Shown here in pieces: positions 1 through 5,964 of a stretch of DNA of 7,220 nt. Every line of letters begins with the position of its first letter. The stretch's first letter is position 1. Source of the DNA: Methanomicrobiales archaeon (GTDB taxonomy: Archaea > Halobacteriota > Methanomicrobia > Methanomicrobiales > JACTUA01); NCBI GenBank assembly GCA_028678815.1, contig JAJRCS010000135.1, positions 1 through 7,220 on the forward strand. The letters are read 5' to 3'. The notes beneath the pieces were generated by a model. The model was given only the letters and a program-made list of their open reading frames with translations, was not told the origin of the DNA and made no database searches. Position numbers and translations under genes: made by a program.

Positions 1-405
1 CCCGTGGCCGACCTCGTGGACGGCGATGGTGATGAAGATCCCGAGGAGGACCGGGATGGTGAGGGGGATGAACTGGTTCACCCCGGGGATGACGAACCAG
101 TTCCGCACCTCGAAGACCCCCTCGGCGGGAGGCGGGTTCGTCACCTCCATGTGGAAGGCGAAGAAGACGAGGGCGGTCATGGCGAGGGAGACCACCACCA
201 CCATGGCGATCCCGAGGGAGCCGTAGGCCCGGAGAAAGGTCGCGTACGGCCTGAACCGGTCGAAGAACCCGATGCTCCGGGACTTGATGGCCATCACGGG
301 GCCGTAGAAGGTGATGATATCCTCCCGGATCCGCTTCGTCTTGATGTACCAGGCGGCGATCCCGTACACGACGAGGACCAGGAGGGCGACAGGGAGCCAG
401 TCCAC
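1..405 (-). CDS. M50 (site-2-protease-like) membrane zinc metalloprotease, N-terminal part, truncated by the window edge
   Basis: This is the first 135 residues of an intramembrane metalloprotease; the rest lies left of base 1. The visible protein has a first membrane helix at about residues 3-20 (LPVALLVLVVYGIAAWYI), then the segment ITFYGPVMAI and a second helix at about 60-85 rich in V, A and F. A third hydrophobic segment at about 115-130 ends in HEVGHG (residues 130-135). HExxH is the zinc-binding and catalytic motif of family M50, whose members cut substrates within or beside the membrane. The ITFYGP and FLRAYGSLGI segments resemble archaeal M50 proteins I know. I chose GTG at 405 because the frame has no ATG after the preceding stop at 454-456, and AAGGT sits 4 bases upstream. 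It follows rnhB by 48 bp and is probably cotranscribed. The substrate is unknown, and the second active-site motif and any PDZ domain are outside the window. Confidence 0.88.
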   Translation of the reverse strand, partial: MDWLPVALLVLVVYGIAAWYIKTKRIREDIITFYGPVMAIKSRSIGFFDRFRPYATFLRAYGSLGIAMVVVVSLAMTALVFFAFHMEVTNPPPAEGVFEVRNWFVIPGVNQFIPLTIPVLLGIFITIAVHEVGHG

Positions 406-453
406 AGGTACCTTCTGCCCTGTTTCCTGATAAAGGATGAGTCTCCCGGCCGT

Positions 454-1095
454 TTACCCCGGGAAATCGGTCATCCTGGTCTGGTGAAGCTCGTCCACGA
501 GGGCCCGGGTGGTGGCCCAGCTCTTCCGGGCAAAGGGCGGGGGGACCCGCTCCCGCAGAATGTACTCCTTCAGGAAGGCGATGGTCACGGGATCTGCCGG
601 GTAACCGCTCCCGATCTCCCCGTGCTCCCGGGCGAGGTCGGAGATGGCCCGGTCCCGGAGGACCTTTGCCACGATGCTCGCCGCCCCGACGACCGGGTGG
701 ATCCGGTCGGCGCCGTGGACCGAGAGGATCCGGCACCGCCGGGTGAGGTAGCCCGCGACGGTCCTTCCGTACCGGCCGGCGTCCACGTCGCAGGCATCGA
801 GGATGGCGAGGTCGGGCCCGAGGTCAGAGACGACGGCGGCATGGGCCCGGGCGATGCAGAGGTTCAGGGTATGGCCCGGCCGGGCATCGATCTCCCCCGG
901 GGGCATCACCCTCGTCGCAACCTGGAACCGGGCGATGATCCCGGCGTAGATCTCCTCCCTCCTTCCCGGCGAGAGGGTCTTGGAGTCCCGGGCCCCGACG
1001 GCCGCGGCATCCCCGTCGCTCCCGCAGGCCACCGCCGCCACCACGAGGGGCCCGAGGACGGCCCCCTTCCCCGCCTCGTCCACGCCGCAGATCAC
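454..1095 (-). CDS. rnhB: Ribonuclease HII
   Basis: A cytoplasmic endonuclease that cuts the RNA strand of RNA/DNA hybrids and incises DNA at single embedded ribonucleotides, starting ribonucleotide excision repair. At 213 residues it has the normal length for an archaeal RNase HII. The opening GVDEAGKG carries the first two metal-binding acidic residues (D6, E7). RDSKTL follows at 36-41, then ILDACDVD with D100 as the likely third acid, ADRIHPVVGAASIVAK with D130 as the likely fourth, and GSGYPADP, a typical archaeal type 2 signature. The start is GTG at 1095. No ATG, GTG or TTG lies between it and the upstream in-frame stop near 1123-1125. No Shine-Dalgarno is visible (CTTCTCCT precedes the start), so translation may be leaderless or coupled. 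It lies 73 bp after the lipid reductase and 48 bp before the M50 protease. Active-site residues and length all look intact. Confidence 0.96.
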   Translation of the reverse strand: MICGVDEAGKGAVLGPLVVAAVACGSDGDAAAVGARDSKTLSPGRREEIYAGIIARFQVATRVMPPGEIDARPGHTLNLCIARAHAAVVSDLGPDLAILDACDVDAGRYGRTVAGYLTRRCRILSVHGADRIHPVVGAASIVAKVLRDRAISDLAREHGEIGSGYPADPVTIAFLKEYILRERVPPPFARKSWATTRALVDELHQTRMTDFPG

Positions 1096-1168
1096 AGGAG
1101 AAGCTATGGGCCCCCGGGTATTTCAGGATGATGGAGGGGAGGAGTGGGAAAAAGGTGGGTCCGGGGAT

Positions 1169-2371
1169 TCACCCGGCCTTCAGGGAGTCGTGGAGCCCCT
1201 TCAGCTCGAGGAGGAGCCGGGGGTTGTGCCGGATGAGCTCCTTCACCAGGTTGAAGACCGAGAAGTCCTTCAGGTTCATCTTCGAGATGGAGTGGATGAT
1301 GGTGTTGAGCTTCTCGTCGGAGAGGGTGATGAAGTACTCCTTGATCCGCCAGTTCCGCTCCAGGGTCTTCCCGAGCTTCGAGTCCCGCCAGGCCCGGTCA
1401 TAGGCCATGAGGGCGGAGGAGGAGCAGTCCCCCGAGGAGATGCTCTCCGAGGCAACGCCGGCCGCGAGCCTCCCCGTCTTCATCGCGTTGTAGATCCCGC
1501 CCCCGGTCATGGGGTCGGCCAGCCGCGCCGCGTCCCCGACGACCATGAGGCCGTCGGCCACCGTGCAGGGGAGGGGCCGGCAGACCGAGACACCCCCGAC
1601 GATGTACTCGATGGTCTTTCCCCCGGGGAACTGGGCCGCGACGAACCGGTCCAGGTAGTCCCTGGCCCGGTTCCCGTCACGGGACCTCCGGCCGGAGATC
1701 CCGATGCCCACGTTCGCCGTCCGGTCCCCCTTGGGGAAGACCCAGGCGTATCCCTCGGGGGCGACCTTGTTCCCCAGGTAGAAGACGGTCAGCCCCGGGT
1801 CGATGTCGATATCGGTGAGGATGTACTGGGCGCAGCTCATGAGCTCCCGAAGGGGGACGGCGGAATCGACCCCGCACCAGCGGGCGAACTTGGACTCGAC
1901 CCCGTCGGCGGCGATGACCACGTCGGCCTTCACCTTCCTCGTCGTGCCGCAGGTCTCGAGGACCGCCCCCTTCACCGCCCCGTCCTCCACGATGGGCCCG
2001 GTCGCCCGGGTCTTCACGTGCACCTCGGCCCCCCGGGAGGCCGCCTGCCAGACGAGGTCCCGGTCGAAGATCTTCCGGTCCAGGATGTACCCGACCTTGG
2101 ACCCGGCCATCTGCTGCTCGACGGTCATGGAGACCCCGTCGGGGGCGACGATCCGGGCGCCGTTGATCTCGGCCGAGATCCACCGGTCGTCGGGGGCGAT
2201 GAACTCCTTTAAGACGTCCTTCCCGATCCCCTCGGCGCAGCGGACCGGGGCACCGATGGCCGGCCGCTTCTCCACGAGGCAGACCGAGTGGCCCGCACCG
2301 GCGAGCTCCCCGGCGGCTATCGCACCCCCGGGACCGCCGCCGATGACGAGGGCGTCATACCGGCTCTTCAT
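1169..2371 (-). CDS. Geranylgeranyl reductase family FAD enzyme (digeranylgeranylglycerophospholipid reductase)
   Basis: Probably saturates the double bonds of the geranylgeranyl chains of archaeal phospholipids at the membrane face, using reduced FAD. The 400-residue length suits the family. Visible motifs are the dinucleotide-binding GGGPGG (11-16) with E34 at the end of the second strand, VRCAEG (43-48) with the conserved cysteine of this family, and ADGVES (155-160). YAWVFP (208-213), followed by GIGISG, is the substrate-cavity motif of archaeal reductases, and [14 protein letters not shown] (279-292) is the second FAD motif. A frame extension to 2440 exists, but I chose ATG 2371 because GGAGGT (2377-2382) sits 5 bases before it and the Rossmann fold starts directly after. 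The gene overlaps the ferredoxin by 17 bp, so the two are translationally linked and the ferredoxin is the likely electron donor. A T5 tract at 1149-1153 after the stop might be a weak terminator. Related enzymes reduce menaquinone or chlorophyll side chains, but the archaeal context favours lipids. Confidence 0.93.
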   Translation of the reverse strand: MKSRYDALVIGGGPGGAIAAGELAGAGHSVCLVEKRPAIGAPVRCAEGIGKDVLKEFIAPDDRWISAEINGARIVAPDGVSMTVEQQMAGSKVGYILDRKIFDRDLVWQAASRGAEVHVKTRATGPIVEDGAVKGAVLETCGTTRKVKADVVIAADGVESKFARWCGVDSAVPLRELMSCAQYILTDIDIDPGLTVFYLGNKVAPEGYAWVFPKGDRTANVGIGISGRRSRDGNRARDYLDRFVAAQFPGGKTIEYIVGGVSVCRPLPCTVADGLMVVGDAARLADPMTGGGIYNAMKTGRLAAGVASESISSGDCSSSALMAYDRAWRDSKLGKTLERNWRIKEYFITLSDEKLNTIIHSISKMNLKDFSVFNLVKELIRHNPRLLLELKGLHDSLKAG

Positions 2372-2537
2372 CGCAAACCTCCAGGGCGCCGACGGGACAA
2401 ACCCGGGCGCAGACCCCGCAGCTCCTGCAGGCATTATCAACGGTCAGGAAGGCGTCCACGAGCTCGAGGGCCCCCTCGGGGCAGACCGAGACGCAGGCCC
2501 CGCAGTAGCCGCAGCACTCCCTGTGTATCACAAGCAT
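2355..2537 (-). CDS. Small 2[4Fe-4S] ferredoxin, likely electron donor to the lipid reductase
   Basis: A 60-residue soluble electron carrier. It has two classical CxxCxxCxxxCP motifs: C9, C12, C15, C19-P and C37, C40, C43, C47-P. These give two [4Fe-4S] clusters in a pseudo-twofold fold, each followed by the usual GAL segment. Two further cysteines (C8, C55) are not needed for the standard clusters. The start is ATG 2537; GTGATC, which matches the anti-Shine-Dalgarno end of 16S rRNA, lies just upstream (2541-2546). A GTG at 2546 could add three residues. The last 17 bases overlap the reductase, whose Shine-Dalgarno lies inside this gene. In Methanosarcina acetivorans a ferredoxin encoded beside the geranylgeranyl reductase was reported to be needed for full reduction of the lipid in a heterologous host; by that analogy and the overlap I infer the same partnership here. 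Confidence 0.93.
   Translation of the reverse strand: MLVIHRECCGYCGACVSVCPEGALELVDAFLTVDNACRSCGVCARVCPVGALEVCDEEPV
2377..2382 (-). promoter_or_regulatory. Strong Shine-Dalgarno that fixes the reductase start
   Basis: GGAGGT on the minus strand, 5 bases before ATG 2371 and inside the 3' end of the ferredoxin gene. It decides the reductase start against the longer open frame that begins at 2440. Confidence 0.85.
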
Positions 2538-2549
2538 GGTGATCACATT

Positions 2550-2590
2550 GTCACGGGATTTCCAATAATCTTTACCCTGAACCCCGTGAC
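2550..2590. repeat. 8-bp inverted repeat around a weak TATA-like element upstream of the ferredoxin
   Basis: GTCACGGG at 2550-2557 is the exact reverse complement of CCCGTGAC at 2583-2590, with 25 bp between the arms. The right arm is itself part of the near-palindrome CCCGTGACGGG (2583-2593). Between the arms, on the minus strand, lies TAAAGATTATTG (2563-2574), the only A+T-rich stretch in this gap. Its distance from ATG 2537 would put a transcription start a few bases before the gene. This could be an operator around an internal promoter for ferredoxin-reductase, or a stem in the RNA; the sequence alone does not decide. Confidence 0.35.
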
Positions 2591-2667
2591 GGGCAATCCA
2601 TCCTGTCGGCGGAACGGGGAGGGGACGGGAGGCCCGGCAGGTGGCAGCGCGGGATCCCGGAAGAAAG

Positions 2668-5664
2668 CTACCCGGCGTGGCCGCCCCGGTCGTTCTTGCG
2701 GAGGTACTCCCGGATCTTCTCGGACTCGATCCAGCCCCGGTCGAGCTGGGTGATGATCCGGTCGATGATCCGGGCCTGCTGGATGATATTCTCGGAGGTG
2801 GAACCGCCCTCGAGGTCCGCAATGCCGACGATGACGGCGAGGGGGTTCCGGATATGGTCCCCCAGGATGGCCAGCTGCTCGATGTTCTTTTCGATCTGCC
2901 GGAAGGCCTTGGCCTCCACCTCCTCCATCATCTTCGTCGCCGTGATGTCCTTTCCCACGGACTGGAACTCGGCGAGGGAGCCATCCCCGTCGAAGATGGC
3001 CCGGTCGGTCCACTGCATCCACCGGACCTCCCCGGTGGGGAGGATCACCCGGTGCTCGATGGTCCCGACCGGGTTCTTCCGGGAGAGAAGGGAGAAGTGC
3101 TCCTTCACCAGGCCGGCGTCGGGGTCCGGGAGCCGGGGGATGAACCGCTTCCCGATGAGCTCGGCCCGCTCCGTCCCGAAGAACCGGAGGTACGCCTCGT
3201 TCGCGAAGATGTGGGTCCCGTCCGGGCGGAACCGGCTGATCATCTCGGTCTGGACCTCCACCACGGCGCGGTAGAGGGCCTCGCTCTTCTCCAGGGCCTC
3301 CCGGCTCCGGATCCGGGCGATGTTCACCCCGATCTGGTGGCCGATGGTCTCGAGGCTGTTCCTCGTGAGGGAGGGGAACTCGTCGAGGGACCGGGAGCAC
3401 CCCACGAGCACGGCGATGATCTTCCCCTCGGTGATGACCGGGAGGAGTGCCATGGCCCGGATGCCCTCGGGGGAGAAGACCCCGGCGATGTGGGGATCGG
3501 CCGTCGCGGCATGGAGGAAGACGGCGTTCCCCGCGGCGAGCTCGGGCTCGAGGTCGGGGGGCATGATGCAGTTGAGCCGGGGCGGGTTCGAGAGGGAGAA
3601 GCCATGGAGCTGGGTGGGGTGGAAGGCGCGGGTATCCTCGTCAAGGATGCAGGCGAAGGAGGCGTCGATCCCCTCGACCCGGACCAGGGCGTCGGCGGCG
3701 AGCTGGAAGGCCTCCTCCATCCGGGTGACCTGGCCGAGGCGTTCGGCGAGCTTGTGCTGGACCCGGCCGAGGTCCTCGGTCTGCTTCTTCGCGGTGATGT
3801 CCCTCACCACGGCGAGGAGCCGGTTCTTCCCGCCGATCTTTGCCCTCTTCAGGTTTGCCTCCACCCAGAAGAGCCCGCCGGCCCGGTTCTTTGCCGGCCA
3901 CTCGAAGCTCTGGGGCTCCCCGCCGGCCGCCCTCCGGAAGACCCCCTTCCCCCCGTCAAGGGCGTAGCCGTGATCCGCGTCGCTCAGGGCGTCCATGTCG
4001 AGGCTGCGGAGCTCCTCGACCGGGTAGCCGTACATATCGCAGGCCGTCTCGTTGGCATCCAGGATGCGCCCCGAGGTGGGGTCGATGATGAAGATCCCCT
4101 CGTTCACCGCCGAGAAGATCTCCCGGTAGTTGGCCTCCGAAGCGCGTAAAGCTTCGTCGGCGATCTTCCGGGCGGTGATGTCCCTCACCACGGCGAGGAC
4201 CCGGGGCTCGCCCCATATGGAGGCGATCTGGAGGTTCATCTCGACCCAGAAGTGCTTTCCGGCCCGGTTCCTCGCCATCCACTCCACGAGCTGGGGTTTC
4301 CCGGCGAGGAGGTCGTCCTGGATCCACTCGAACTTCTTGACGGCATCCATCCTCGTGAAGGGGGCGATCCCGGCCGTGAGATCCTCGAAGCTCATCCGGG
4401 TGAGGTCCTCGGGGCTGAACCCGAACATCTCCGAGGCCTTCAGGTTCACCTCGGTGAAGCACCGGTCCTCGATGTCATAGATGAGGATGGCATCGCTCGC
4501 CCCGTTGAAGACGGTCCGGTAGTTCGCCTCGGACTCCCGGAGGACCTCCTCGGCCATCCTCCGCTCGGTGATGTCCCGCACCGTCTCGATGGCCCCCGCG
4601 AGCTTCCCTTCCCGGTCGATGAGGGGTGAAGCCTTGGCCCAGAGGTGGGCGCCCACCCCGTTCCGGAGGCGCGGGATGAAGGTCTCCCCGTAGATGATGG
4701 CGCCCTCGCGCCGGATCCACTCGTACCGGGCCTCGACCTCCGGCCGCTCCTCGAAGACGAGGTCGATGATGACCGGCCTCCGCTCACCGTAGAAGGGCTC
4801 GGCATAGGCATAGTCCCCCTTCCCGAGGACCTCGCCCTTGGGGACGCCGGTGAGGGTCTCGATGGCCCGGTTCCAGGCGATGACCCGCTTCTCCCGGTCG
4901 ATGACGAAGGTGGCGTCGGGGAGGAACTCGATGATGTCAAGGAGCTCCTGCCGTTCCCGTTCCACCGCCTTCGCCGCCTCGATCCGATCCGTGATGTCTG
5001 CGATGGAACAGGCTATTTTCCCGTCAGGGAGGACCCCGGCCGAGACGAGGACGTCCCTCACCTTCCCGTCGGCACAGGTGATCCGGCCCTCGAGGCCCGC
5101 GATGCTCCGGGCCTCCCGGATCCCCTTCCGGAAGGCCTCCAGGGTGCCGGGGTCCTGCCAGAGGGGGGGGAACTCCCGCCCGGCGAGCTCCCCTGGCTGG
5201 AGGGCAAGGATCTGGGCGGCCATGGGGTTTGCATCGAGGATGGTCCCGGCATCGGGCGAGAGGAGGAAGACCCCGGCCTGGGCATGATCGAAGATCCCGT
5301 GGTACTTCTCCTCCTCGGCCCGGATCCTCCGCACGAGGAGGGTGATGACCGAGCCGATGGCGACGAAGAAGAAGAACCGGGTGGTGGCCCCGCCGAGGGC
5401 CGCGATGTCGGGGTACGCGAGGATATACACGAGGGCGAGGTAGATGCCCCCGATGATCACCGAACCGTAGACTCCCTTCTTCGGGTACGCGTAGGCAATG
5501 AGGATGATGGGGATGTAGAAGAGGTGGGGGTAGATATCGAAGACTCCCCTGTACAGGCAGTAGACGGTGATGAGGACGGGGATGAGGGTCGAGATGAGGA
5601 TGAAGTACGCGGGGAGGTAGATTCTCGAGACCGGGTGCTCCTCGGGAGCCTGGAGAGAGACCAT
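2668..5664 (-). CDS. Membrane multi-PAS/GAF sensor with an orphan HisKA-like domain and no ATPase domain
   Basis: A 998-residue signal-sensing protein. Residues 14-113 hold four membrane helices (about 14-36, 47-61, 64-83, 92-113). Then come PAS1 (about 115-229), PAS2 (236-370), PAS3 (376-500), PAS4 (506-628), a GAF domain (635-787) and PAS5 (790-913). Several PAS units end in the usual DIT signature (ADITDR, RDITER, RDITAR, RDITAK, KDITAT). PAS2 contains an FYGERRP segment that I know from other methanogen PAS proteins. The tail (914-985) has GDHIRNPLAVIVG, with H937 placed like a phospho-accepting histidine, and ends LDRGWIESEKIREYL. No HATPase_c motifs (N, G1, G2 boxes) or receiver follow, and the protein stops at 998. 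It therefore cannot phosphorylate itself as a normal histidine kinase and may dimerise or take phosphate from a partner kinase. ATG 5664 has no Shine-Dalgarno but a good TATA box about 34 bp upstream, so it is probably leaderless. Ligands are unknown. Confidence 0.92.
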   Translation of the reverse strand: MVSLQAPEEHPVSRIYLPAYFILISTLIPVLITVYCLYRGVFDIYPHLFYIPIILIAYAYPKKGVYGSVIIGGIYLALVYILAYPDIAALGGATTRFFFFVAIGSVITLLVRRIRAEEEKYHGIFDHAQAGVFLLSPDAGTILDANPMAAQILALQPGELAGREFPPLWQDPGTLEAFRKGIREARSIAGLEGRITCADGKVRDVLVSAGVLPDGKIACSIADITDRIEAAKAVERERQELLDIIEFLPDATFVIDREKRVIAWNRAIETLTGVPKGEVLGKGDYAYAEPFYGERRPVIIDLVFEERPEVEARYEWIRREGAIIYGETFIPRLRNGVGAHLWAKASPLIDREGKLAGAIETVRDITERRMAEEVLRESEANYRTVFNGASDAILIYDIEDRCFTEVNLKASEMFGFSPEDLTRMSFEDLTAGIAPFTRMDAVKKFEWIQDDLLAGKPQLVEWMARNRAGKHFWVEMNLQIASIWGEPRVLAVVRDITARKIADEALRASEANYREIFSAVNEGIFIIDPTSGRILDANETACDMYGYPVEELRSLDMDALSDADHGYALDGGKGVFRRAAGGEPQSFEWPAKNRAGGLFWVEANLKRAKIGGKNRLLAVVRDITAKKQTEDLGRVQHKLAERLGQVTRMEEAFQLAADALVRVEGIDASFACILDEDTRAFHPTQLHGFSLSNPPRLNCIMPPDLEPELAAGNAVFLHAATADPHIAGVFSPEGIRAMALLPVITEGKIIAVLVGCSRSLDEFPSLTRNSLETIGHQIGVNIARIRSREALEKSEALYRAVVEVQTEMISRFRPDGTHIFANEAYLRFFGTERAELIGKRFIPRLPDPDAGLVKEHFSLLSRKNPVGTIEHRVILPTGEVRWMQWTDRAIFDGDGSLAEFQSVGKDITATKMMEEVEAKAFRQIEKNIEQLAILGDHIRNPLAVIVGIADLEGGSTSENIIQQARIIDRIITQLDRGWIESEKIREYLRKNDRGGHAG
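3791..4199. repeat. 28-bp exact direct repeat inside the PAS3-PAS4 duplication of the sensor
   Basis: The same 28 bases, beginning GCGGTGATGTCCCTCACCAC on the plus strand, occur at 3791-3818 and 4172-4199. They are 381 bp apart, which is 127 codons, so they are in frame. They encode the LAVVRDITA end of PAS4 and PAS3. The domains also share NRAG-x2-FWVE-x-NL and the leading SEANYR segment, and a second similar stretch (GCCCGGTTC) recurs at the same spacing. This points to tandem duplication of one PAS unit, with later exchange or strong conservation. Confidence 0.75.
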
Positions 5665-5690
5665 AGGCTGCTACAGATAAATTTGTTTTT

Positions 5691-5705
5691 CTATATATAT
5701 ATTTT
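5691..5705 (-). promoter_or_regulatory. TATA box and probable leaderless promoter of the sensor gene
   Basis: On the minus strand the sequence is AAAATATATATATAG, centred near 5698. An archaeal start site about 26 bp downstream would fall near 5672, leaving an untranslated leader of roughly 8 bases before ATG 5664. This agrees with the absence of any Shine-Dalgarno there (GTAGCAGCCT). The stretch stands out strongly in an otherwise G+C-rich window. Confidence 0.65.
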
Positions 5706-5736
5706 CCTATTCAGATTTCACACATTTTCCTGAATA
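5701..5736. repeat. Symmetric and direct repeats just upstream of the sensor TATA box (candidate operator)
   Basis: TATTCAG (5708-5714) and CTGAATA (5730-5736) are perfect inverted arms separated by 15 bp, centre-to-centre 22 bp or about two helical turns. ATTTTCCT also recurs as a direct repeat at 5701-5708 and 5724-5731, 23 bp apart. Both lie immediately upstream of the sensor TATA element, where archaeal activators usually bind. A dimeric regulator site is an inference. Confidence 0.45.
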
Positions 5737-5749
5737 AAAAAATTATAAT

Positions 5750-5760
5750 CGATATAAAAT
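5750..5760 (+). promoter_or_regulatory. Possible rightward TATA box upstream of the hairpin cluster
   Basis: TCGATATAAAA with flanking A+T-rich sequence. A start about 25 bp downstream would fall near 5780, exactly where the hairpin-rich region begins. It could drive a structured RNA or a long leader for the vWA gene. The element sits in a broad A+T-rich patch, so chance similarity is quite possible. Confidence 0.3.
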
Positions 5761-5778
5761 GGTATTTCAGGCAAACAG

Positions 5779-5909
5779 CCCCCGCATTACCTCTTTTCAC
5801 CGGGGGAGAGCGGGTCCCTGCCGGCCGGACCCGGAACGCTGGTAACCAGGTGGTTCCGGGCGGGACCCGGGCTCCGGCACGGGGGAAGATCCCCGGGCAG
5901 GGGCTGCCC
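5779..5909 (+). other. G+C-rich cluster of hairpins between the divergent genes
   Basis: Four inverted repeats lie in series. Arms CCCCCG (5779-5784) and CGGGGG (5801-5806) come first. A large stem follows: outer arms GAGCGGGTCCC (5808-5818) and GGGACCCG-gg-CTC (5862-5874), middle arms CCCGGAAC (5830-5837) and GTTCCGGG (5853-5860), and inner arms CTGGT (5839-5843) and ACCAG (5845-5849). Then CGGGG/CCCCG (5880-5884, 5891-5895), and last GGGCAG-ggg-CTGCCC (5895-5909). An alternative pairing exists (CGGGTCC 5811-5817 with GGACCCG 5827-5833). No convincing protein is encoded on either strand. It may be a small RNA, a structured leader or a protein-binding region. G+C-rich DNA gives such repeats by chance more easily, so confidence in function is low. 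Confidence 0.4.
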
Positions 5910-5912
5910 AAT

Positions 5913-5922
5913 CACTTTTAAG
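5913..5922 (+). promoter_or_regulatory. Likely TATA box of the vWA-phosphatase operon
   Basis: CACTTTTAAG. A start about 25 bp downstream would fall near 5943, giving a leader of about 20 bases that contains the GGAGAT ribosome site (5956-5961). It directly follows the last hairpin of the intergenic cluster. TATAGTATAA at 5940-5949 is also A+T-rich but too close to the ATG to serve as the TATA box. Confidence 0.45.
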
Positions 5923-5964
5923 AGCGACGAGAACCCCTGTATAGTATAAGACACTGGAGATACC

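Noticed and set aside
4..1131. Long plus-strand open frame of 375 codons opposite rnhB and the M50 gene
   Set aside because: Composition is dominated by G, P, D, E and R, typical of the antisense of G+C-rich genes; the opposite strand encodes two recognisable enzymes.
980..2212. Plus-strand open frame of 410 codons opposite the lipid reductase
   Set aside because: Shadow of a gene with complete FAD and substrate motifs on the minus strand; it has no family resemblance.
2372..2440. 23-residue N-terminal extension of the reductase
   Set aside because: It lies within the ferredoxin gene, and the strong GGAGGT before ATG 2371 and the Rossmann start at residue 6 favour the shorter form.
2650..2659. 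CGGGATCCCG palindrome after the sensor stop as terminator
   Set aside because: No T-rich tract follows on the minus strand; a 10-bp palindrome in G+C-rich DNA is weak evidence.
2641..5733. Two long plus-strand open frames (502 and 362 codons) opposite the sensor
   Set aside because: Both mirror the PAS/GAF coding sequence and show low-complexity Asp/Gly/Pro-rich products.
5808..5880. tRNA-like look of the GGTTCC-containing hairpins
   Set aside because: No cloverleaf can be drawn: no proper anticodon arm, no GTTCRANYC T-loop and no matching acceptor ends.
5711..5911. 66-codon minus-strand frame in the intergenic region
   Set aside because: It crosses the hairpin cluster and the A+T-rich promoter zone, lacks a convincing ribosome site and resembles no known protein.
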